The notes under the pieces were generated by a model. It made no database searches, had not been told where the DNA came from, and was given only the letters and a program-made list of their open reading frames with translations. This document shows positions 22,501-32,769 of a stretch of 64,000 nt of DNA, piece by piece. Source of the DNA: Prorocentrum cordatum (lineage: Eukaryota; Sar; Dinophyceae; Prorocentrales; Prorocentraceae); NCBI GenBank assembly GCA_963575745.1, contig CAUYUJ010016136.1:60001-124000 (forward strand), in the 5' to 3' direction. How positions within the stretch are numbered: the stretch's first letter is position 1; each line of letters opens with the position of its first letter. Both the position numbers and the translations under genes were made by a program.

Positions 22501-25500
22501 CCCACGAGAGGGACCTGCCTTGGCAGCATCAGGACTGCCCAAGACCGCTCCAAGATGGGCCTCAAACGGCCCACGTCACTGGCCCGGGACGGAGAACGGC
22601 TTCACCGTCGCCTGGAAACAGCGGACTCTCAGAGACAGCTCAGCAACGCCCCAGGCTCGCAGAACTGGCCAAAACGGCCCCGAGGCCACCAGCAAGGGTC
22701 CGCGGTATCCCTTTTTGCTGTTTCCTTGGGGCCGGCCGACGGGCTCAAGATGGCCTCCGCTCAGCCTCCAGCTCGCCTCCGGACGCCCCGGACGGCATCC
22801 TGGCGGTCCAGGAGCCTCGCCCCCCGCGGCCAGAGTCCCAGCAAGGGACTCGAGAGCGGCCCAGCATGGCTCAAGAATGGACCAACAGCGGCCGCAGGGC
22901 CCCGTCAAGGCGACCCACAGAGGATGCAAGACGACTCAAGAACCAATCCAACAATCCTTCGACGCGCAGGACGGCCCCAAATGGGAAGCGGCCGGGGGGT
23001 CTGGAATGGATGTGCTGTTTTTCTCGCGACGCGGTCGTTACCGGCCCTGGTCCTCCCCCCTGCTCCTTGGTAACGTTAAGATTCGTGCTGGCGCCGTCTG
23101 CGAATGCCTAGGAATAGCCAAGAAAGCTCGGATAGCAGAGCTCGGATAGCAGATGCCTTTGAGAAGCGCCCAAGATGGCCTCCAGATGGCCCAAGAGGCC
23201 CCCAAGACGCCCCAAGAGGCCTCCAAGAGGGCCCCAAGAGGCAAATATCAGTGATAGTCCTTAGGTGCTTTGAGAATTTGGGGGCTCTCGCCTTTTCGTC
23301 TTTCCGACGCACCAAGACGGCCTAAGACGCCACCAATATCACCCCAAAACAATCGAAAGCCTCCAAGAGAGCCCCAAGACGGCCTCAGAACACCGCAAGA
23401 CGGCCCAAGAGGCGCCCCAGACGGCCCAAGAGGGCCCCAACACGGCCCCCAAAGAGGCCCAAGAGAGGGAACACGAGCCGAACATCCGAGCCTTCCGCCA
23501 TAAGAGGCCCCCAGGAGGCACCAAGAGGTGCCCAAGAGGCACCCACGAGGCCCCCCAAAGGCCCCAAAAGGCCTCCAAAAGGCCACAAGAGGATCCAATA
23601 TGGCCCCCACACAGCTGTCTCCAAGTGGCCCCCGAGAGGCCTCCCACGAGATCCCAACGAGCATCCAAAAGGATTCAGACCCACAACCCAGGCACGGTGG
23701 CGGGACTTGCCGTATGCAGCTGAACACGCAGGGCAGTTTTCAAGTTCCCAACGAGGAACACGATGACGACGACGAGGACGACGACGGAGGCAAGGATAAT
23801 GAGGAGCGATGGAGGAGCGAGGAGGAAGAGGAGGATGCGGCGGAGGAATGCGGCGGACCAGGGGGTGAAGGAGAAGGGAAGCGCTCTGCCGGAGCACCAG
23901 GGAGGCGCACCCCTATTGTATAGGTGTGCGCGCTCAGTCTTAGCATCTCTATAAGTATCTGTCATCCAGACTGTCTGTGCTTATTGCTAAGATTCGCAAA
24001 CGGCGCCGGCGCGGAACGCGACGTTGCGGGCCCCCCTCCAACCTGGAAGCGCCCGGTTTCGCCTGGGAGTAAGACACGCTCTCCATCATGGATCAAGCAA
24101 TATCCGTTTGAAACCTGTCCCCGGACTCCTCCTGGGGTCAAGCTGGTGCAGTGTTTCACCCCTGTTTTACAATCCTGAGGCCCTAAAACGGCCTCCGGAG
24201 GTCGAAAAAGGCAACAACAAACAAATCCCGAACCCAGAACCTCGAACCTACCCGCCCTTCTTGCTTGCCAGAACCGGTGCTGAGCCATCTCAGACCTCCA
24301 GGCGGCCCCAAGCCGCAAAATCCCCAAAGCCCCTGAAAGCCATCGGAAAGCCCTGGTCGCGCCACGCTGTGCAACGGAAGTGCACAGCAGCCTCGGGAAA
24401 AACAAGTGGCGGATGTGCGCGCGGCAACGCCACTGGATCGCCAGACCAAGTCTCCCTCTCGATCGCGAAGCCGGGATGTGGCAAACAGAAGCAGTCTATA
24501 CTCTGGAACATCCCGTTCAGCACCTCGGCGGTGCTGTTTTCCCTCACCCTGGCAGGATCGATGAAGCTGCGAATGTGCTGCTGCATCTGCTGTCTGCACT
24601 GATCGAAGCTCCATTCTGGCCGGAAATGCCTCCAGTCGCGCACTAAGAAATCGAGGGACTGGAACGGACGATCCAAATCTTCCTGAGAGAGCGTGCAACC
24701 CATCTCCGCTTGCTCAGTGCCAGCCGACCTGGAAAGCGCAGATCGGGCAAAACTAGCGAAGAAAGCGAGATTCTCGATCTTGTCCTCCTGCACCTGCATG
24801 TTTACGTTGTAGATCAACTTGGATGATAGCACAGCCGTGAGGCCAAACACCGTTGCCGACCACGGGAAGCAAAAGGGGTGCACCAACCTGCCCCATGCCT
24901 CTGGCGGGGACGAGGGAGGGAGGGAGGCTGGAGTAGGGACGGCGGGTACGGGTGCACGCGTTTTGCTCTCCAAATTGCTCCTTCGTCATGCTGCCGTCCC
25001 AAGCGCCCTGAGTATCCATGAGGATGACCGCAACACTCTCCGCGACAGGGCCCCGCTGCACGACGCGCACGAAGGGCTCCGACCACACCCAGATGCCCTC
25101 GTTTGGTTGACCCACAGGGGGGTTCAGCTGAAAGGGGGTGGTGCTATAGATGTGGGGCAATTGTATTGCAAATGTATTGCGCCAACTGAGGTATTGCACG
25201 CGAAAGTCCAACAATACATGTGCGCACCAGTCTGTATCGCACGTCCCACAAACCTAATGCCCCAAACAAATCAATTGCTCCAAACCTAATTTTTATCACC
25301 TCCTTTTCCGCTGGACCCCTTCTTTCGGCTACACGTAAGAGTGACCCTGGGCAAGAGCGGCCTTCGGTGAGCGGCTTAACGGGGGACGCGGGGTGGCCAA
25401 ATCCGGGCGCGCAAACTGCTGTTGCCTTTTCGCGCTCAGCGATGGGGGACCTCGTTGGGCCCGCACTGAAGGTCACTCCGGTGAAGGGTGACTCTGTTAC

Positions 25501-26527
25501 GTCTATAAAACGACACAAAGATCGGGACAAAATCGGATCGGGATCACTCGAAATCGCTGAGAATCGGCGGGTTTGGAGAGCGTATTGGGCGCCGCGGCCG
25601 CTCCAGAGCGTTCTGGAACGCTCTGAGAGCGCTCCGGAACGCTCTGCAGCGATTTATCCCGATCCTAGCCCTGTTTTAGTCTAGCCGAGTTTTTGGTCAA
25701 CCAGACCTCGGTGACCCCGTCCATGCCGCCCTTGGACCTGAAGCCCCCCGCGCTGCCCCCGGCGCCCTCGAGCAGGCCACCGCCGCTGCTCATCCACGGG
25801 GGCGGGGCGAGACCAGCGCCCGCCCCACGCGGGGGCGGGCCAGCCGAGCCGCGTGCTGCGGAGGGGAGGAAGACGAGGACCATGACTCAGACTGAGCGCG
25901 GGATTGCCGGCGTCGGTCTCGGTAATGTCAGGGGGGCGTAAGACCCGGGTACAGGGGACTGGGAAATCTCCGACGAGGTCGTCAAAAAATGACGAGGCCG
26001 AGCCTGCATTTTGACGAGGCCTCCCGCTGCAAACATCCCACGAAACTCCTCCTCGTCAAAGTCCGAGGCGCGGTCGTCAAAAAACGATGGCGAACCCGAG
26101 TCCTGGCAAACCCGGGTCTTACGCTCCCCCGGTAATGGTCCGTCCTGGCCATCGTCAATCCGTGGATCGCCGTTCCGAATCAGCGACGGCCGGCATTGGC
26201 CATGACCAGGATCGGCGTCGACAAGATCCCGCGACGTCTCGGTCATGGTCATCGTGCTCCTTCCCTCGATTCTGGGCCGCACCTCTTCTCGTGGCGGAGG
26301 AAGCGGAGAAACAGGTCCAGCAGGAACGACTTCCCCGTCCGGAAGGCCCCCATGACAGACACGACCGACACCCTCATCGGGCCGAGCGCCCGCAGACTCT
26401 GCTCCAGACGGCCAAGCGCTTCCTCGTCCACAACGGCTTTCCCCTCCGCCATGTCGAGCCGCACTATCTGCAGGGCCTGGCCCGTCAGCACCGACCCCGC
26501 GCTCGGACTGCCGTCGACTTCCAGCAT
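19551..26527 (-). CDS. Atlastin/GBP-like dynamin-superfamily GTPase
   Basis: Five exons: 26527-26281, 25855-25707, 25097-24975, 24859-24425 and 20381-19551, joined in phase to ~594 residues (atlastins are ~550). Visible in order: P-loop GAFRTGKS (60-67), the switch region leading to GIWVWSEPF, DTQG (160-163), the family's RD motif in LDFLVRDW (247-248), LPHPG at the end of the G domain, a helical middle domain, then two hydrophobic segments (about 475-493 and 511-531) and a short tail. Family knowledge: such GTPases dimerise and fuse ER tubules. The ATG at 26527 is the first in frame; an upstream exon is possible because the frame runs open to about 26630. Intron borders: 1 fits GC-AG, 2 GT-AG, 3 and 4 non-canonical. 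There are no stops inside the exons. Confidence 0.85.
21063..21420. repeat. GATCGATnGTGA minisatellite with AT-rich insert
   Basis: Units such as 'gagatcgatagtgagatcga' vary around a 12-13 base period, interrupted by TATATA and CATACATA runs. Confidence 0.8.
21603..21732. repeat. 12-bp tandem repeat CGACGCTAANT
   Basis: About nine units of TCGACGCTAA(G/A/C) with point changes, decaying toward 21730. Confidence 0.85.
21885..22121. mobile_element. Family E inverted-repeat element, copy 1
   Basis: Ends 'ggggccctggaaacgacagg' and 'cctgccgtttccggggccc' are complementary and followed inward by GCCGTTTTTTTACCG / CGGTGAAAAAACGGC. The interior repeats 'taccggttccg'. Copy 2 at 54618-54847. Confidence 0.8.
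22440..23690. repeat. Degenerate CCCAAGAGGCC-type repeat region
   Basis: Loose, diverged copies of 'gccccaagaggcccc'. All plus-strand frames stay open for 200+ codons because the motif lacks stop triplets. Related tracts occur at 7840-7980, 28590-29160, 48230-48600 and 61860-63190. Not coding by my reading. Confidence 0.6.
24860..24974 (-). other. 115-bp intron 3 of the atlastin-like gene, ends complementary, no GT-AG
   Basis: Homology places the exon ends after MTKEQ and before SATVFGLT. Near the intron ends lie ggtgcacgcgttttgc (24951-24966) and gcaaaaggggtgcacc (24869-24884), complementary at 14 of 16 positions. Neither GT nor AG occurs at the borders required by the protein alignment. 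Confidence 0.6.
25320..25680. repeat. Repeat shared with 56790-57070
   Basis: Blocks around 'gtgaccctgggcaagag', 'gggcgccgcggccgctccag' and 'cgttctggaacg' recur in order at 56.8-57.07 kb. This copy lies in intron 2 of the atlastin-like gene. Confidence 0.5.
25928..26129. mobile_element. Family A inverted-repeat element, copy 2 (inside atlastin intron 1)
   Basis: 202 bp, ends 'tcaggggggcgtaagacccg' and 'cgggtcttacgctcccc', flanked by a perfect 8-bp duplication CGGTAATG (25920-25927 and 26130-26137). Near-identical to 15926-16128. It lies in the 425-bp intron between exons 1 and 2. Confidence 0.9.
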
Positions 26528-26752
26528 GCCTGGCGACTCGCCCTGTCTGCCCCCGCTGACAGTGGCAGGCGGCGCCCGTGCAGAAGCTGCCCGGTCAGCA
26601 CCAAAGGAAGCAACCCATGGGAGGTCTTCGTGAGAACGATTGCAGGCTACTCATCCCGACCAGAGTACCACTGAGCCGGAGAATGCCGGACTGAGCACAT
26701 GAAGCCAGCTTGAGCAGGATCAAGCCAAATCTGCATGCGGGACCACGCTTAG

Positions 26753-27367
26753 GTCGGGCATGACCCCCTACATGCGGATTTTACGAGAAAAACGAAAATG
26801 TTCAAACAATGCTCCAAAGCAGTCAGAAATAATGATACCGGAGAAAAACTCCAATCATAATCCTGTTAGGGCTTTAAGGCTATGAGGCTATAAGGCTATA
26901 GGGTTAGAAGGCTATGGGGCTATAGGGCTACTGGGCCATAGGGCTATAGGGCTATAGGGCTATAGGGTTATGGGGCTGTAGGGCTATAGGGGGCTATAGG
27001 GGGCTATGGGGCTATAAGGCTATAAGGCTATTAAGGCAAGGCTATAGGGCTACAGGGCTATAGGGCTACAAGGCTATTATATAGAGCTACCGGGCACCTG
27101 GGCACCCAGGCACCCAAACACCCGTGCACACGGGCACCCGGGCACCCGGGCACCTGGGCACCCGGGCACCCAGGCACCCGGGCACCCGGGCACCCGGTCA
27201 CCCCCGGGCACCCGGGCGTGCGGCGAAAATCAGCGGCAAACCTGACCTAACCATGTGAATCCGTTAGGAACCCTACAGAGGCAAGCTCTGATTGGGGAAT
27301 CAAGGAATCGTCCCCAGTTTTTTTTTTGTTTTGACTTTTCCCCCTGCAGAGGGATAGGCCCGACTTA
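26753..27367. mobile_element. Family T element, copy 6, enlarged by internal minisatellites
   Basis: Left end 'aggtcgggcatgacccccta', right end 'ccctgcagagggataggccc' plus 'gacttaa'. Between them are a GGGCTATA array (26877-27080) and a GGGCACCC array (27086-27215). Confidence 0.65.
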
Positions 27368-27513
27368 AGACTACGCGGTACCTACAAGGGCCTCCGACCC
27401 AGGATGCTCAAGCGCCGATGCTGCACTTGACCTCCCAGGAGCTGCACCCTAAAGCACCAACCCCGCGCCAGGGCTCGAATTATCGTGGGCCTCCACCACC
27501 CAGACCCCCGACG

Positions 27514-27720
27514 TCATGAGCTCGCCTTCACAGCGGGACCGGATTTTCGTCCCGAGCTGGCCGCCGACGGTCCGAGGGCCTGGCGAGGGCCTCCAGAGGC
27601 CGAGCGCCCAACTCGAAACATGTTGTTGTGTTCAAGTGCGGTATGTTGGCCGAACTCTGCGAACGCAGAGCCGATGTTCTGGCAGATGCCAATGAGATGT
27701 GGCAGATAGTTTGTGGCTAT
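27514..27720 (-). CDS. Candidate terminal exon, unknown function
   Basis: After an AAG acceptor preceded by T-rich sequence, the minus frame encodes 68 residues (IATNYLPHLIGICQNIGSAF at the start, SSGRKSGPAVKASS at the end) to TGA at 27514. Codons are well mixed with G/C-rich third positions, unlike the T-rich sequence upstream. Earlier exons were not found. Confidence 0.4.
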   Translation of the reverse strand: MATNYLPHLIGICQNIGSAFAEFGQHTALEHNNMFRVGRSASGGPRQALGPSAASSGRKSGPAVKASS

Positions 27721-28589
27721 CTTTGTCAGGGCGTTGTTCGTTGGTGTTGGTTCGGTTGTAGCAAAACATGTAAAACAACAATAACCAAAACACATAAAGG
27801 CTTCCACGAACAAACAAGAAAACCTTCCAGGCTTGCATGGCTCTGTGCAAAAAAAACACGAAACACGCACAAACAAACCAACAAACAAACAAACAAAACC
27901 ATTGGCCGCGAAATTCCGAAGACAAGGGCCGCAAATTGCGAAAACCCTCCCGTCGCACAGTTGCTCAGCTCACCAGGGCTTGGCAGGCGGGTAATGCCTC
28001 GTGGCCTCTGGCGGCCGATCGGGGACGCCCAGGGCGCCCCCCGGAATACCCTCGGAGAGCCCCTCTCCCGCCGCCGGAAGACCGCCGCGAACCGCCGCAG
28101 AGGTCCGAGCACTTCAGACCACCTCGCTGACGTTTCTACGACTCGGGGGCCGTCCAGGGGGCGTCCGAAGGGGGGGTGGGGGCACAAATCACGGCCTGAA
28201 GCACGTGCGTGGCCCAGGGCCGAGGGGGGGAGGACAGAAATCATGGCCCGAAGCACGTGCGCGGCCCACGGTGGGGGGAGGGGCCTGGGGACGCATGGGA
28301 AGAAGAAGAAGAAGAAGCTGGAGAAGAAGACGAGGAAGAGGAAGAGAAAGGGGAAGGAGAAGAAGAAACAGATGAAGAATGAAGAGGCCCAGGAACACAC
28401 AAATCCGCAGATCCGGCGTGTGAGTTTCCAAGACCCTCAGAACAGCCTGAGCCTCAAGTCCTGAGCTTCAGCTTTACACGGGGGTGGGTGCCGGGGTGGC
28501 TCTGCCGGGGTAGGGGGAGGGGAGGGGGTCGATTTCATTCCCGGGGCGGAACCGGAGCTCCAGCTCACTCCAGGACGGCCCACTCGCTC

Positions 28590-29160
28590 AGGAGGGCCCG
28601 AACATGGGCCAAGAGGGCCCCGAGTCGCCGAAAAATCGCCACAAGACGCCCAAGATTTCCCGAAGACAGCTCCAGAAGCCTCCAAGATGCCCTCAGAAGC
28701 CCTGACAAGGCTTCCCAAGGAAGGCCCAACAACCAAAAAACATACCCTTTCCGTATGGAAAACGTACATTTTTAGCAGATTCGCTTCTTGAGCCTTTAGA
28801 GCTTCGCAAACGCCCCAAGAGAAGTCCAGAACGGACCAAAGAGCCGCCTAGAGGGCCCCAAGACGGCCCAATAAGGGCTCAAGATGGCCCAGGAGGCCCC
28901 CAGAAAGGCCCAAGAGGGCCCAACAAGCGCCTGACAGGGTACCAAGACGGCGGAAGAAGTGCAGAAGACGGCCCAAGAAACCCCCAACAGGCCCCCTGAG
29001 GCCCCCAAGAGGCCTGAGGCCCCAAAACGCTTCCAACTGGCCCCGAAGAGGCCCTGTGAAACCCCCTAAGGGCTTCAATAAATGCATCCAAGACGCCTTG
29101 CCTTCCCAGAGGCCTCCAAGCTGCCTCCAAGAACCCCCCCGAGAAGCCCAAAACTGGCCC
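28590..29160. repeat. Degenerate CCAAGAGGGCCC-type repeat
   Basis: Same motif as 22.4-23.7 kb. No gene seen from 27930 to 29230 apart from this and a GAAGAAGAA tract at 28300-28380. Confidence 0.55.
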
Positions 29161-29231
29161 CACAATGCTTCCACAACGCTTACGTCTGAACACAAGCGCT
29201 GCAATACAACAAGTTCCCCTATGCTTTCACA

Positions 29232-29471
29232 TCATCTCCCGTCTTCGGCGTCCTCCACATCCATGATATCGCAAAGACCCGCCGAGGACCGCGCGAAGGC
29301 CCCAGAGACCCCAAAAACATCGTGGTTTCCGGCATAGACCGGTGATGCACAAAGTTCCACAAAGAGCGGTGACGCAGACAAGTCCACCTCTTCGACCTGA
29401 TCCCCCGCCTCCATGTCCTTCTCTTCAAGTTCCACCTTCTCCTCCTTTTCCTTTTCCTCCTCCTCTTCCGA
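29232..29471 (-). CDS. Candidate terminal exon of an acidic protein
   Basis: An acceptor AATAG is followed by a 79-codon frame: a Glu/Lys run, then VDLSASPLFVELCASPVYAG and an acidic tail DIMDVEDAEDG before TGA. The strong charge bias and the hydrophobic middle argue for real coding. No family recognised. Confidence 0.5.
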   Translation of the reverse strand, partial: SEEEEEKEKEEKVELEEKDMEAGDQVEEVDLSASPLFVELCASPVYAGNHDVFGVSGAFARSSAGLCDIMDVEDAEDGR

Positions 29472-29859
29472 CTATTGCTCCCCCCTTCGCGTTCAAGAAG
29501 ACAGGCGCTGACAAGAGAACTCGCCCCACCCGGACACGAGCCCCCCAAACTCCCCAAGGCACCGCGCAACCTTCAACAAACAAGGCCAAGAAACGCACGC
29601 AACCCGGCCCAACCAAAAAACGAAACCAGTAAACGAGTTTTTGAATATAAAGTCGGATACATGACCCCTGAGAAGTCGAGTCTTAACACAACATCGCTTG
29701 GATAATGTGTTTTGCGCAGGCATTTGCAGCGTCGCGTTGGCGAATCAACATAACGTTTGAATATTTTGTACTGTTTTTCTTTGTTTTGTTCCTGCGGGTG
29801 TCCAGGATGGCCAGAAAACTCGTTCGGGCCCCCGCGGGGCCGTCTAAAACGGGTCCGGG

Positions 29860-29940
29860 GCGACGACGACGACGACGATCAACGACGACGACAACGACGA
29901 TCGACGACGACGACGACAAAACTCGACGACATCGCCGTTG
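29860..29940. repeat. (CGA)n microsatellite
   Basis: GACGACGAC array with AACGACGA variants. Confidence 0.9.
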
Positions 29941-30374
29941 CTTCGCCCGGCAGGCCGTGGGGTGGCCATTTCGTCGTTGCTGACTCGTTCCCTCAGGGGC
30001 CATTTCTCCGAAACCAAGAGTGCCCCCGAAGAGCCTTCGGCGAGGTGTCAATCCGAAGAGGGCCAACACCTGGCCCCAAAGAGGCTTTCCAACCACCGCC
30101 GAACATCTCCAACAACCGCCGACAATCTCTGCATCCTCGTCATGCTCCTTCTTCTCCCCCTCCCGCTCTTCCACATCCCGCTTCCCCCTGCTCCTCCTCA
30201 TCCTCAGAATCCTGCAAACTCCTGCCCCTACCCCCTCAAATTCCTCCCACCTCATCATGATCCTTGTCCTCCTCCTCTTCATCCTACTCCGTCGCCTCCA
30301 TTCCCACTCCTCATCATCATCCTCACCGGAAGCAACGGAAGCGTCCCCGATCGGCGGCACTGGCCCGAGGCCAC

Positions 30375-30535
30375 TACAATAAAAACACACAAATCCATGG
30401 TTCCCCATACTTTCCTATCTTTGCTGGATGTTTGTCTTCTCCCCCACACTTCCCATATTTCCCGAGATTCTCGTGGAAGTCGACATCTAAGTATGTCTGT
30501 GTGCTGATTCCCCCTCCTGGAAAAAAATCCTAAGT
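30375..30535 (-). mobile_element. Family G element, copy 2
   Basis: Reverse-oriented relative of 3345-3500, with 'acacacaaatccatgg', 'tgtttgtcttctcccccaca' and 'gtctgtgtgctgattccccc' blocks. Confidence 0.5.
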
Positions 30536-30835
30536 GCCGTGAGGTCTGGGGAGATGTCATGGCTAGGGCCATTGTATCTCCCCAGATCCCCCCCCCTCTT
30601 GGTGGACACCCCACCAATCCGCAGCCGCACATGCGACGTCCTGTCTCTTTCCATGCGCGGCCCCCCGAAGTTTCGACCCCTTCCCCGGGGCCGGCTCTTC
30701 ATCCTGGATCGTTTTTTTGGACGGTCTCGGGACCCTGCGAAGGCCCCCGGCCGACGCCGGCGGAAAACCTCCGGACCTGTTCGTTCCATGGCGCGAGCGT
30801 GTCTGGGCAGTCATCCCCCCCTCGCCATCGCTCGG

Positions 30836-30945
30836 ACGTCCATTTCCTGTGTTTTTTTGGTTTCGTGCGCGGCTTGTTCGCCAAATGATCGAGAATGCTC
30901 CTCGATGGTCCTCGCCGAAGGAAAAATGCACACGTCCGAGCGATG
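30836..30945. mobile_element. Family B element, copy 3
   Basis: 110 bp with the perfect 14-bp ends of family B and a slightly shorter interior. Confidence 0.85.
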
Positions 30946-31072
30946 CCAAGTGTTCGTTTCATGGCGCGAACGTGTCGGGCAGTCATCCCCCCCGCCTGGC
31001 CGCCCCCGAGCTCCACGACGCGAGGGGGCCTGGGCACGCCAGGCTCGCCCTGCCCGCCTCCAGAGGCCCCCC

Positions 31073-31270
31073 AGATGGGGTCGGAGTAGATGGGGTCGGA
31101 GAATTGCGCCGCATCGCCGATACATCGGCGATGCATCGGCGATGCACCAGCGATGCTCGACGTCGGCGGTGCGTCGGCGACGTCGACGTCGACGTGAAGC
31201 AAATCGGGCTCCACATCAAGCCACATCGGCGATGCATCGGCGATGCGGCGCGATCCTCCGACCCCATCTA
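31073..31270. mobile_element. Family C inverted-repeat element, copy 1
   Basis: Ends AGATGGGGTCGGAG and CTCCGACCCCATCT. The interior consists of CATCGGCGATG palindromic repeats and a GACGTCGGCG region. Copy 2 at 41964-42204. Confidence 0.8.
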
Positions 31271-31977
31271 CACGCCGGTCGGAAGAAGTGAGTAGAACCA
31301 CGAAGTAGGAAGGCGTTGAAGTAGATTGGGCTTCCTCCCGCCCCCTGAAGAGGAGGGAGGAAGGACACCTGTCGATCCTTGAAGTAGGAAGGCGCCCAAA
31401 ATAGATTAGGATCTGGGAGTCCAGAAATCGGGGATCTGCTAGACTGGGTCAATCAGACCCAGGTCAGCAAGAAACCAAAGAACTGCAATGCAAGAACAAA
31501 CAAAAAACACTGCAACGCAGGGTTTCGCAAACCCGGGTCAACCAATCTGCGCGGCCGCCTTGCGGCCACGAGCGGCTCGCTAACCCGGGTCAGCCAGAGG
31601 GGGTCTTCGCAGAATTCCTGCAGGATCTGGTGCCCTGGCTGACCCCGCTTTGCATTGACCCCCGCCTCTTAAGCTCCGGAGAAATTTTGGGCGTGGCTTC
31701 GTGGGGGGGTCAGAAACGGCCCCCTTTCGTCGTGCCCCTTTCGGGCCCCTCCGGAGCCCCAGGGGGCTCGTTGAGGCACCGTTTGGGTGCCTTTTCGGAC
31801 CACCCTCGCCCCCCCCCCCCCCCTTATGACACCCCCACTACGCAACGCCCAAAGAGACACTCCGGCGTCTGCTCCGGCCCCGTCTGGGAGGCCCAGAGCC
31901 CCCCCCCAGCTGGCGGTGGCAGGGCCGCGCGCCGCGGGCCCACGGCGGCTGCGAGCCGACGGCGGGGTCGACGCGGC

Positions 31978-32173
31978 GGAGCAGCCGGGCCACCGCGCAG
32001 GGGGAAGCTCGGCCACGCGACACGAGGACGACGACCACGAGGACGAGGACGACGAGGACGACGAGGACAACGGCCACGACAACGGAGGAGGCGGAGACGA
32101 CGACCACGCAGACGACGAGGATGACCACGACTGCGCGCATCCTGCTGCCCCTGCGCGGTGGCCAGGCTGCTCC
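31978..32173. mobile_element. Inverted-repeat segment with (GAC)n core
   Basis: The 26-base arms 'ggagcagccgggccaccgcg' and 'cgcggtggccaggctgctcc' face each other around an ACGAGGACGACGA array. On the minus strand both flanks are open in G/C-ending codons, so this may be another intron. I could not fix the exons. Confidence 0.45.
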
Positions 32174-32476
32174 AGAGCGCCCAGCGCGCGCGGCCGGAGG
32201 GGGGGGAAGTGAGAGGAGGCAGGCCTTCTCATGACTTCCCACCGGACGGCCCCAACCCAACCCGAAGGCATGGGTCGCGAGACACAGGACACAAGGGCAC
32301 CCTTGATGTGGCAGGGTCGACCTACTAATTAGGGCCGACTGTACGCAAAATTCTCGACGAAGATCCCCAGAACGGCCCGAATACCGGAGCCGCTCCCAAG
32401 CCCACCGGATGTCCTTCTTCCAGCGGCGTGGCTGTAGAACGAACGCGTACCTCTGCGGACAAGCGTCGCGGCCTAG

Positions 32477-32769
32477 CTTGTACCAGGTGAGCGAGGTCGT
32501 GGCCTCTAGATTCTAGCGTATTTGTACACATGCAATGCGAGAGAAATGAAACGTTAGGATTGGGTCGGGCGTGTCCCCCTAAAGGCAGATTTTGGACGAA
32601 CAATGGAAAATAGTAAAAAATGCTCCCGCATGGTCAAACATAGTAAAAGGCCATTTGTTGGACTATTGTTGAATATTCCTCCTGGCTTATACCAGGTGAG
32701 CGAGGTCGTGGCCTCTAGATTCTGGCGTACCTGTGCAAATGCACTGCGAGACAAATGAAACGTTAGCAG
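32477..32769. repeat. 83-bp direct duplication around a family T element
   Basis: 32477-32559 and 32686-32769 match closely ('accaggtgagcgaggtcgtg' in both). The family T element at 32563-32683 lies between, with a clear left end ('gtcgggcgtgtccccctaaa') and a truncated right end ('gaatattcctcct'). Confidence 0.75.

Larger units (their letters stand above)
20382..24424 (-). other. 4-kb intron 4 of the atlastin-like gene
   Basis: GCGTTG ends the upstream exon (24430-24425) and recurs as the last six bases of the intron (20387-20382), so the exact splice point is ambiguous. No GT-AG pair fits the phase. The interior holds GATCGAT and CGACGCTAA tandems, a family E element and CCAAGAGG-type degenerate repeats. 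No other gene seen inside. Confidence 0.6.

Noticed and set aside
22436-23149. Three overlapping plus-strand frames of 208-237 codons
   Set aside because: All three plus frames are open together because the CCAAGAGG-type repeat lacks stop triplets; no frame has better codon use.
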